A DNA stretch of 64,000 nucleotides from Clostridium muellerianum (GTDB lineage: Bacteria > Bacillota > Clostridia > Clostridiales > Clostridiaceae), in assembly GCF_012926525.1 (NCBI RefSeq), contig NZ_JABBNI010000066.1, positions 62,001-126,000 of the forward strand, read 5' to 3'. The number at the start of each line of letters is the position of its first letter. Position 1 is the stretch's first letter. Made by a program: the position numbers and the translations under genes. Positions 56,889-64,000 of the stretch are shown piece by piece. The notes beneath the pieces were generated by a model. The model saw nothing but the letters and a program-made list of their open reading frames with translations, ran no database searches and had not been told where the DNA came from.

Positions 56889-56918
56889 AAATCAAGTTTG
56901 AATTAGGAGGAATTTACG

Positions 56919-57839
56919 ATGATAACTGCACAGATGGTTAAAGAACTAAGGGAAAGAACTGGAGCAGGCATGATGGACTGCAAGAAAGCTTTAAATGAAT
57001 CTAATGGAGATACAGAAAAAGCTGTTGAAATATTAAGAGAAAAAGGTTTAGCAGCTGCTGCTAAAAAAGCTGGAAGAATAGCAGCTGAAGGAATAGTTAA
57101 AACTTATGTTTCAGAAGATGGAAAACTTGCTTCAATAGTAGAAGTTAACTGTGAAACAGACTTCGTTTCAATTAATGATGCTTTTGTAGAATTTGCTGGA
57201 AATGTTGCAAAACAAGCAGCTAGTACAGATGCAGCTACAATAGAAGATTTCTTAGAAGAAAAATACATAGCAAATGAAGAAAAAACAGTTCAAGGTGCTG
57301 TAACAGATTTAATAGCAAAACTTGGAGAAAACATGGCAGCAAGAAGATTTAAAAAACTTTCTGTTCAAAATGGAGTAATTGAAAGCTATATACATGGTGG
57401 CGGAAGAATTGGTGTTCTTGTAAAACTTGAATGTGAAAAAGATAGCGAAATTTTAAAGGAAGTTGCAAAAGATGTTGCTATGCAAGTTGCTGCAACAAAT
57501 CCATTATTTTTAAATAAAGATTCAGTTGATAATGAATCTTTAGAAAAAGAAAAAGAAATATATAGAGTTCAAGCATTAAATGAAGGAAAACCAGAAAAAA
57601 TCGTTGAAAAAATGGTTATGGGAAGAATTCAAAAATACTATAAAGAAAATTGTTTAGTAGAGCAGGTTTGGGTAAAAGATTCAGATCTTACTATTCAAAA
57701 ATATCTTGCAGCAAAATCAAAAGAAGTTGGTGCTCCAATAACAATTGGTGATTTTGTAAGATTTGAAAAAGGTGAAGGTATAGAAAAGAAAGAAGAAAAT
57801 TTTGCTGAAGAAGTTCAGAAGCAGATACAGGGTAAATAG
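56919..57839 (+). CDS. tsf: Translation elongation factor Ts
   Basis: Exchanges GDP for GTP on EF-Tu. The 306-residue protein has an N-terminal UBA domain with [20 protein letters not shown], the core TDFVSIND and a repeat of the core fold with [25 protein letters not shown] precedes the ATG. It is separated from rpsB by an attenuator-like hairpin and closed by a strong terminator. Confidence 0.98.
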   Translation: MITAQMVKELRERTGAGMMDCKKALNESNGDTEKAVEILREKGLAAAAKKAGRIAAEGIVKTYVSEDGKLASIVEVNCETDFVSINDAFVEFAGNVAKQAASTDAATIEDFLEEKYIANEEKTVQGAVTDLIAKLGENMAARRFKKLSVQNGVIESYIHGGGRIGVLVKLECEKDSEILKEVAKDVAMQVAATNPLFLNKDSVDNESLEKEKEIYRVQALNEGKPEKIVEKMVMGRIQKYYKENCLVEQVWVKDSDLTIQKYLAAKSKEVGAPITIGDFVRFEKGEGIEKKEENFAEEVQKQIQGK

Positions 57840-57845
57840 CAACTG

Positions 57846-57875
57846 AAAAGAGAACACTGCGTGTTCTCTTTTTTT
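57846..57875 (+). terminator. Terminator after tsf
   Basis: AAAAGAGAACAC and GTGTTCTCTTTT pair perfectly around TGC, followed by T residues. Confidence 0.9.
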
Positions 57876-57888
57876 AAAGCAAGATTAC

Positions 57889-57917
57889 TTTGCATTTGTT
57901 TAAATTTTATATAAAAT
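57889..57917 (+). promoter_or_regulatory. Possible promoter for pyrH-frr
   Basis: TTTGCA, 17 bases, TAAAAT lie between the tsf terminator and pyrH. The -35 is a weak match. Confidence 0.45.
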
Positions 57918-57967
57918 GAAACTTTAAATTTAAATAGTATGTAATTTTTTACAATTTGGAGGTATAA

Positions 57968-58684
<717 letters not shown>

Positions 58685-58704
58685 AAAATAAGGAGGTATT
58701 TTCT

Positions 58705-59262
58705 ATGATAAAAGATATAATCCAAAAAGCAGATGAAAAAATGACTAAAACTATTGAAGTATTAAAAAAAGAATTAGCTTCTATGAAAGCAGGAAGAGCT
58801 AACCCTGCTATGCTTGATAAAATAGAAGCTGAATATTATGGAACCATGACTCCATTAAACCAGCTTGCAAACATATCAGTTCCAGAACCAAGGGTACTTG
58901 CTATTCAACCTTGGGATAAGTCATCATTTAAAGCTATTGAAAAAGCTATATTAAAGTCCGATTTAGGAATTAATCCATCCAGTGATGGAGAAATGATTAG
59001 ACTAATTATTGCAGAACTTACAGAGGAAACAAGAAAGAATATTGTTAAGAATGTAAAAAAAGATGGAGAAGATTCAAAAGTTGCAATTAGATCAATTAGA
59101 AGAGATTGTAATGATAAGATAAAAGCATTGAAAAAGGAAAGTGACATATCAGAAGATGAAATAAAGAAGGCTGAAGATGATATTCAAAAAAAGACGGATG
59201 CTTTTATTAAAGAAGTAGATAAAGTTGTAGAAGCTAAGGAAAAAGAAATTATGTCACTATAA
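58705..59262 (+). CDS. frr: Ribosome recycling factor
   Basis: Splits terminated ribosomes together with EF-G. The 185-residue protein has the typical start MIKDIIQKADEKMTKTIEVL, the core ASMKAGRANPAMLDKIEAEY and RKNIVKNVKKDGEDSKVAIR then SIRRDCNDKIKALKK. The frame is open 11 codons into pyrH, but AGGAGGT precedes this ATG. Confidence 0.98.
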   Translation: MIKDIIQKADEKMTKTIEVLKKELASMKAGRANPAMLDKIEAEYYGTMTPLNQLANISVPEPRVLAIQPWDKSSFKAIEKAILKSDLGINPSSDGEMIRLIIAELTEETRKNIVKNVKKDGEDSKVAIRSIRRDCNDKIKALKKESDISEDEIKKAEDDIQKKTDAFIKEVDKVVEAKEKEIMSL

Positions 59263-59267
59263 TTATT

Positions 59268-59293
59268 TAAACCTGCGAACTCGCAGGTTTTTA
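59268..59293 (+). terminator. Terminator after frr
   Basis: AAACCTGCGA and TCGCAGGTTT pair perfectly around two bases, then TTATT. Confidence 0.8.
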
Positions 59294-59340
59294 TTAACAT
59301 ATAAAATTTAATTATTATACTTGTGAATGGAGAATAGTCT

Positions 59341-60102
59341 ATGTTAAATTTTTTTAGCGCTAAAAAGAAAGATAGAAGTGAAAATATAGAAATTGATATG
59401 AGCAGAATTCCTAAGCATATAGCTATAATAATGGATGGTAATGGTAGATGGGCTAAAGAAAAAAAACTTCCTAGAACTATGGGACATAAGGCAGGAGTAG
59501 AAACTATAAGAGGTATTGTAAAAGAAGCAAGTGCTTTAGGTGTTAAGTATTTAACCTTATATGCCTTTTCTACAGAAAATTGGAAAAGACCTTCTGACGA
59601 AGTTAATGCTCTTATGAATTTACTTATTCAATATTTAAGAAAAGAATTTAAAGAATTAAATAGCAATAATGTTATTATAAATCATATTGGAGAGATATCA
59701 AAATTACCATCAGCATGTCAAAAAGAATTAATAGATGCATATAACAATACAAAAAATAATACTGGTTTAACTTTGAATTTGGCATTGAATTATGGCGGAA
59801 GAAATGAAATAGTTCGTGCATTTAAGCTTATGTATGAGGATATAAAATCCAATAAGTTGAATGAAGAATGTATAAATGAAAATCTTATATCAAAATATAT
59901 GTACACTAATAGTATGCCTGATCCGGACTTAATAATAAGACCAAGCGGTGAGCAAAGACTTAGTAATTTTTTACTATGGCAGTGTGCTTATTCAGAATTT
60001 TGGTATTCAAATATTAAATGGCCTGATTTTACTAAAAAGGATTTACATAGAGCAATATATGACTACCAAAATAGAGATAGAAGATTTGGAGGAGTAAAAT
60101 AG
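59341..60102 (+). CDS. uppS: Undecaprenyl diphosphate synthase
   Basis: Builds the C55 lipid carrier for peptidoglycan by cis-condensation of isopentenyl diphosphate. The 253-residue protein has the catalytic IMDGNGRWAKEKKLPRTMGH with Asp near residue 31, LYAFSTENWKRPSDEV, LNYGGRNEIVRA, and PDPDLIIRPSGEQRLSNFLL. dxr and ispG, which supply its substrate, lie in the same gene cluster. GGAG lies 9 bases before the ATG. Confidence 0.98.
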   Translation: MLNFFSAKKKDRSENIEIDMSRIPKHIAIIMDGNGRWAKEKKLPRTMGHKAGVETIRGIVKEASALGVKYLTLYAFSTENWKRPSDEVNALMNLLIQYLRKEFKELNSNNVIINHIGEISKLPSACQKELIDAYNNTKNNTGLTLNLALNYGGRNEIVRAFKLMYEDIKSNKLNEECINENLISKYMYTNSMPDPDLIIRPSGEQRLSNFLLWQCAYSEFWYSNIKWPDFTKKDLHRAIYDYQNRDRRFGGVK

Positions 60103-60201
60103 CATTTTTAACTTAAAATACATTAAGTTAATTTACATATTGTATTGAATTTTAGTTGGTGTATTAGTGATTATCTTTCTCTCTATAAGGAGGAAGTGTT
60201 T

Positions 60202-60210
60202 ATGCGTTAG
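60202..60210 (+). other. Two-codon ORF (Met-Arg-stop) ahead of cdsA
   Basis: AAGGAGGA (60187-60194) is the best Shine-Dalgarno in the uppS-cdsA gap and points to ATG CGT TAG at 60202-60210, a start-plus-one-codon ORF. The cdsA start follows 35 bases later with its own weaker GGAG. It may be a minimal regulatory ORF or a decayed former cdsA start. Confidence 0.5.
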
Positions 60211-60245
60211 CCATGGTTAAAAACTATAGCTTAGGAGATGATGGC

Positions 60246-61043
60246 GTGAATAATAGATATATTGGAGCAGTTATATTAGCACCTTTTCTTATATTTTTAT
60301 TTTTAGGTGGAATGTATTTAAAATATGCAATAATGGTTTTATCATTATTAGGAATGTATGAATTTTATAAAGTAGTAGAAGAAAAGAATATTAATGCTGT
60401 AAGTTTAATAGGATACTTACTGTGTATAATTTATTATATAAGCTTAGATACAGGAACAAGTTTAAGGTTTGCATTTTTTATGATTATAATAGCTGTTTTT
60501 ATTTTAATGTGTATACCTGTAATAAATTTAAAATATAATTTTATAGATGTTTCTATAACTATATTTGTATTTTTGTATGTAGCAGTATTTTTTAGCTTTA
60601 TTGTATTAGTAAATAATAAACCTTTTGGAAGGTATTTAGTTTGGTTGATATTTGTTTCTTCATGGTTGTGTGATACGTTTGCTTATTATACAGGAAAGGC
60701 TTTTGGAAAAACAAAATTATGTCCTAAAGTAAGTCCTAAAAAAACTGTGGAAGGTTCTGTAGGTGGAATACTTGGTAGTACGTTATCTTGTGGAATACTT
60801 GGATATATATTCAATTTGAATGGAATACATATACCTGTTTATAATTTTTTTATTATAGGTGCACTTTGTGGAGCAATTTGCCAGTTCGGAGATCTTACAG
60901 CATCGTCAGTAAAAAGATACGTTGGTGTTAAAGATTATAGTAATTTAATTCCTGGACATGGAGGAGTATTAGATAGATTTGATAGTATATTGTTTTCATC
61001 TGTTATTGTATATTATTATTTAACTTTTATAATAGGAATATAA
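60246..61043 (+). CDS. cdsA: Phosphatidate cytidylyltransferase
   Basis: Makes CDP-diacylglycerol from phosphatidic acid and CTP, the branch point for phospholipids. The 265-residue protein has about eight membrane segments, LVWLIFVSSWLCDTFAYYTG, SPKKTVEGSVGGILGST, and the C-terminal signature IPGHGGVLDRFDSILF. I chose the GTG at 60246 (MNNRYIGAVILAPF), with GGAGATG 10 bases before it. An ATG at 60213 in frame adds 11 residues but is about 18 bases from its nearest Shine-Dalgarno. Confidence 0.95.
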   Translation: MNNRYIGAVILAPFLIFLFLGGMYLKYAIMVLSLLGMYEFYKVVEEKNINAVSLIGYLLCIIYYISLDTGTSLRFAFFMIIIAVFILMCIPVINLKYNFIDVSITIFVFLYVAVFFSFIVLVNNKPFGRYLVWLIFVSSWLCDTFAYYTGKAFGKTKLCPKVSPKKTVEGSVGGILGSTLSCGILGYIFNLNGIHIPVYNFFIIGALCGAICQFGDLTASSVKRYVGVKDYSNLIPGHGGVLDRFDSILFSSVIVYYYLTFIIGI

Positions 61044-61114
61044 AAAATATATTATATTGAATTTTAAAGTTAGTATAATTATTACTAAAATGGCAGTTAA
61101 AACATAAAATTAGG

Positions 61115-61178
61115 AAAAGCATATTATGGTGTGAACTTTTATAGAATATTTGAAATCACACTATAATATGCTTTTTAT
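61115..61178 (+). terminator. Long hairpin between cdsA and dxr
   Basis: AAAAGCATATTATGGTGTGA (61115-61134) pairs with the complement at 61156-61175 across 20 positions with one weak pair and a 21-base loop, followed by TATAT. It separates cdsA from dxr and is the main feature of the 291-base gap. Confidence 0.75.
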
Positions 61179-61334
61179 ATGGATTATATTTTAATATTTT
61201 GTAGACAATATTTATGATTACTTTATTTTGGGATATAAATATGGTATAGTTAATCATGTTGTTAATTGGAATTAAATTATGTAAAATGGAATATTTACTT
61301 TAATGTAATTTATACATATATAGGAGATGATAAC

Positions 61335-62498
61335 ATGAAGAACATAGCTATACTAGGGGCAACAGGATCTATAGGAACACAAACTATACAAGTTATAAGA
61401 TCTCAAAAGGAAGAATTTAAATTAGTAGCTGTTTCAGCTAACAGTAGTTCAAATAAGATAATAAGTATTATTGAAGAATTTAAACCACTTTATGCAGTAT
61501 TAATGGAAGAACATGCTTTTAATGAAGTTAAGGAATATTGTAATAATAAAAAAATTAGTACAGAAATATTATTTGGAATAGAAGGCTTAAATATAATAAG
61601 CACACTGCCTGAAGTGGACACAGTAGTTACATCTGTAGTAGGTATGATCGGATTAGTCCCAACTTTAAAAGCTATTAAAGCAGGTAAAGATATAGCATTA
61701 GCTAATAAAGAAACTTTAGTGGCAGCAGGTAAGTTGGTTATGTCTGAAGCACAAAAACATAAAATAAATATATTGCCTGTGGACTCAGAACACGGAGCTA
61801 TTTTTCAATGTTTGCAGGGGAATGATAAATCATCAGTAAATAAAATATTAGTTACTGCGTCAGGTGGACCATTTAGAGGAAAAAGAAAAGAGGAACTTTT
61901 ACAAGTTACAGTAGATAATGCTTTAAACCATCCGAGATGGAAAATGGGTAAAAAAATATCTATTGACTCAGCTACTCTTATGAATAAAGGATTAGAAGTT
62001 ATAGAGGCTCATTGGCTTTTTGATATAGATTATGATAATATTCAAGTTATAGTTCATCCAGAAAGTATAGTACACTCTATGGTGGAATATGTTGATGGAA
62101 GTGTTATAGCTCAACTAGCTAGTGCGGATATGAAACTACCAATACAGTATGCCTTAAATTATCCTAAAAGGGAGAAATCTGTAATAAAAGCATTGGATTT
62201 TTATAGTTTAAAAAGTTTAAGTTTTGAGAAACCAGATTTAGATACTTTCAAACCTTTAAAACTTGCATATGAAGCAGGTAAAATTGGAGGTACAATGCCA
62301 GCTATATTAAATGCTGCTAATGAGGCTTCAGTACAACTGTTTCTGGATAAGAAAATCAAGTTTTTAGATATAGGAAATATGCTAGAAGAATGTATGGGGA
62401 AGTTTGGATCAAAAGAAAACTATTTGCTAGAAGATATAATAGAAATAGATTCAAGAGTAAAAGAATATGTTAATAATAAAGTGTTAAATAAAAAATAA
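61335..62498 (+). CDS. dxr: 1-deoxy-D-xylulose-5-phosphate reductoisomerase
   Basis: Second enzyme of the non-mevalonate isoprenoid pathway, converting DXP to MEP with NADPH. The 387-residue protein begins MKNIAILGATGSIGTQTIQV, then VAANKETL-type ALANKETLVAAGKLV, LPVDSEHGAIFQCLQG with the metal ligands, SGGPFRGK, LNHPRWKMGKKISIDSATLM and NKGLEVIEAHWLF. The frame is open 23 codons upstream, but GGAGATGA precedes this ATG. ispG, the sixth enzyme, is 2.4 kb on. Confidence 0.98.
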   Translation: MKNIAILGATGSIGTQTIQVIRSQKEEFKLVAVSANSSSNKIISIIEEFKPLYAVLMEEHAFNEVKEYCNNKKISTEILFGIEGLNIISTLPEVDTVVTSVVGMIGLVPTLKAIKAGKDIALANKETLVAAGKLVMSEAQKHKINILPVDSEHGAIFQCLQGNDKSSVNKILVTASGGPFRGKRKEELLQVTVDNALNHPRWKMGKKISIDSATLMNKGLEVIEAHWLFDIDYDNIQVIVHPESIVHSMVEYVDGSVIAQLASADMKLPIQYALNYPKREKSVIKALDFYSLKSLSFEKPDLDTFKPLKLAYEAGKIGGTMPAILNAANEASVQLFLDKKIKFLDIGNMLEECMGKFGSKENYLLEDIIEIDSRVKEYVNNKVLNKK

Positions 62499-62535
62499 TT
62501 TATAGATAACTTAATCTATAAAAGGAGGAATGTAT

Positions 62536-63546
62536 TTGTATATTATAGCGGCCATTATAACTTTCGGCATTTTAATTATAATTCATGAACTTGGACATTT
62601 TACTTTAGCAAAATTAAATGGCATAAAGGTGGAAGAATTTGCTATAGGCATGGGACCACAAATATTTAAAATAAATGGAAAAGAGACAATATATTCTATT
62701 AGAATACTTCCTATAGGTGGATATGTAAAAATGTTAGGCGATGAGGGTGAATCTACAGACCCTAGAGCATTTAATAACAAAAGTCCATTGCGTAAACTTA
62801 GTGTCGTTTTGGCAGGACCAGTAATGAATTTTATATTGGGCATAGTGCTTTTTGCTATTATAGCGGCAGCAAAAGGTTACTTATTACCAGTAGTTGACAA
62901 AGTAGTTCCAAACCAACCAGCAGCCATTATGGGAATAAAATCTGGTGATAAAATAGTGAAAGTTAACAGATCCAAAATTCTAACATGGGAGGATTTTGAA
63001 ACTGAAGTATATACTTCAGCAGGGAAGCCTATGGATATAAGTTATGTACGTAATGGCGAAACAAGGAATGTAAAAGTAACGCCTGTGAAAGATGCGAAAG
63101 ATAATAGATTTATTGTTGGTGTTTATGCTACAGCAATTCAAAAGCCTACTATAGGTCAATCTGTATCTTATGGATTTATTGAAACTAATTCTTTAGTAAA
63201 ACAAACATTTTCTTTTATTGGATCTGCTTTTAAAGGAAAAGTTAGCAAAAATGATTTTGGAGGACCTGTAACTATAATAAAACTTTCAGGAGCAGCTGCT
63301 AAAGCTGGAATTTTAACTCTTACTGCTTTTGGAGCATATATAACAGTACAACTTGGAATATTTAATCTTTTACCTATTCCTGCATTAGATGGTGGATATA
63401 TATTCTTATTCTTATTTGAGTTAATTACAGGAAAAAAAGTGGATCAAAACAAGGTTGGAGTCATAAACTATGTAGGTTTTGCACTGCTGATGGGGTTGAT
63501 GGTCTTAGTTACTATAAAGGATATACTTTATCCTATTAAATTTTAA
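62536..63546 (+). CDS. rseP: Site-2 metalloprotease RseP/RasP
   Basis: Intramembrane zinc protease that cleaves transmembrane substrates such as anti-sigma factors and old signal peptides. The 336-residue protein has HELGHF in the first membrane helix (residues 17-22), a PDZ domain around 110-190 (IMGIKSGDKIVKVN), and the second zinc motif NLLPIPALDGGYIFLFLFE, in which aspartate binds metal. I chose TTG at 62536, seven bases past AGGAGG; the ATG at 62530 abuts that site. Confidence 0.96.
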   Translation: MYIIAAIITFGILIIIHELGHFTLAKLNGIKVEEFAIGMGPQIFKINGKETIYSIRILPIGGYVKMLGDEGESTDPRAFNNKSPLRKLSVVLAGPVMNFILGIVLFAIIAAAKGYLLPVVDKVVPNQPAAIMGIKSGDKIVKVNRSKILTWEDFETEVYTSAGKPMDISYVRNGETRNVKVTPVKDAKDNRFIVGVYATAIQKPTIGQSVSYGFIETNSLVKQTFSFIGSAFKGKVSKNDFGGPVTIIKLSGAAAKAGILTLTAFGAYITVQLGIFNLLPIPALDGGYIFLFLFELITGKKVDQNKVGVINYVGFALLMGLMVLVTIKDILYPIKF

Positions 63547-63640
63547 CAAAAGTTAATATTAATGAATTATATAGTAGAAAAAGTAGAAGACTTAAATCAT
63601 TAATTTAAGATGAATTACTTTCTATTTAGAATTTTATGTT

Positions 63641-63680
63641 GGGAATGAAGAGTATCTTCATTCTCAATTTTGAATTTTTA
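63641..63680 (+). terminator. Terminator between rseP and ispG
   Basis: GAATGAAGA and TCTTCATTC form a perfect 9-bp stem around GTA, followed by an interrupted T-rich tail. Confidence 0.65.
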
Positions 63681-63709
63681 GATCATAATTTTTGTGGGAG
63701 ATGGAAAAG

Positions 63710-64000
63710 ATGAATAGAGTAAAAACCCAAAAAGTGAAAGTTGGAAATATCTTCATTGGTGGAGATTCTAAAATTACAGTTCAATCTATGACTAATACAG
63801 ATACTAGAAATGTAAAAGAAACAGTAAATCAAATAAAAGAACTTGAAAAGGCTGGATGTCATATAATACGATGCGCTGTGCCAGATGTGGAAGCTAGTGA
63901 AGCTATAAAGAAAATAGTTAAAGAAATAAACATTCCGTTAGTAGCAGATATCCACTTTGATTATAAGTTAGCTTTAAAGTCTATAGAAAATGGAGTGTCG
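63710..64000 (+). CDS. ispG: 4-hydroxy-3-methylbut-2-en-1-yl diphosphate synthase, 3' end missing
   Basis: Iron-sulfur enzyme of the non-mevalonate isoprenoid pathway. The first 97 codons are present: [53 protein letters not shown] and [20 protein letters not shown], all typical of the TIM-barrel half. The Fe-S cysteines lie beyond the right edge. The ATG at 63710 is nine bases past GGGAG; the ATG at 63701 abuts that site. Order dxr-rseP-ispG is the standard clostridial one. Confidence 0.97.
   Translation, partial: MNRVKTQKVKVGNIFIGGDSKITVQSMTNTDTRNVKETVNQIKELEKAGCHIIRCAVPDVEASEAIKKIVKEINIPLVADIHFDYKLALKSIENGVS

Overview
The window is a gene-dense, AT-rich stretch (roughly 30% GC by eye) of a low-GC, endospore-forming Firmicute. 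Gene content and order fit Clostridium sensu stricto. SpoIVA, SpoVM, SpoVS and YlbJ are all present, along with CodY, RemA, a pta-ackA pair, and the gmk-rpoZ-coaBC-priA-def-fmt-rsmB-rlmN-prpC-prkC-rsgA-rpe-thiN order shared with Bacillus. I do not assign a species. I see no prophage, transposase, CRISPR array, tRNA or rRNA gene. Most of the window is conserved chromosomal backbone.

Layout. 1-2.7 kb: the end of gpsA, a nested inverted-repeat element, and spoIVA. 2.9-17.8 kb: one long co-directional run from yicC and remA through gmk, rpoZ, coaBC, priA, def, fmt, a zinc peptidase, rsmB, rlmN, the PrpC/PrkC phosphatase-kinase pair, rsgA, rpe and thiN. 18-19.3 kb: a DUF2971 gene, a tiny membrane protein gene, the 23-codon spoVM behind a sporulation-type promoter, and rpmB facing the other way. 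19.4-25.5 kb: yloU, fakA, a second structured intergenic element, recG, rsmD, coaD and a coiled-coil protein gene. 25.5-28 kb: ylbJ and tmcAL on the minus strand. 28.4-33.3 kb: pta, ackA, yceD, rpmF, plsX and acpP, covering acetate and lipid precursor metabolism. 33.4-42.7 kb: rnc, a radical SAM gene, spoVS, a mini membrane peptide gene, smc, ftsY, ylxM, ffh, rpsP and khpA. 42.7-47.1 kb: rimM, trmD, an L19-type leader with rplS, lepB, rbgA and rnhB. 47.3-54.8 kb: yraN(-), comM, a minus-strand pair (endonuclease IV-like and RNase Z-like), a frameshifted dprA, and topA. 55-64 kb: codY, rpsB, tsf, pyrH, frr, uppS, cdsA, dxr, rseP and the start of ispG.

How the genes work together. The window joins translation and ribosome assembly (rpmB, rpmF, rpsP, rplS, rpsB, tsf, frr, def, fmt, rimM, trmD, rsmB, rsmD, rlmN, rbgA, rsgA) with protein targeting (ftsY, ffh, lepB). 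It also carries DNA maintenance (priA, recG, smc, topA, rnhB, dprA, comM), phospholipid and isoprenoid supply (gpsA, plsX, acpP, cdsA, fakA; dxr, ispG, uppS), and spore envelope assembly. SpoIVA and SpoVM, which cooperate at the forespore surface in Bacillus, are encoded about 16 kb apart.

Points most worth a second look: spoVM with a possible sigma-E/sigma-K promoter and an unknown two-helix membrane protein in front of it; a one-base shift in an A8 run that splits dprA exactly before its winged-helix domain, at a canonical -1 slippery heptamer; two large palindromic intergenic elements (901-1131 and 21546-21670); a two-codon ORF on a strong Shine-Dalgarno ahead of cdsA; and a hairpin separating the ylxM Shine-Dalgarno from its start. 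I did not find a clearly new multi-gene system.
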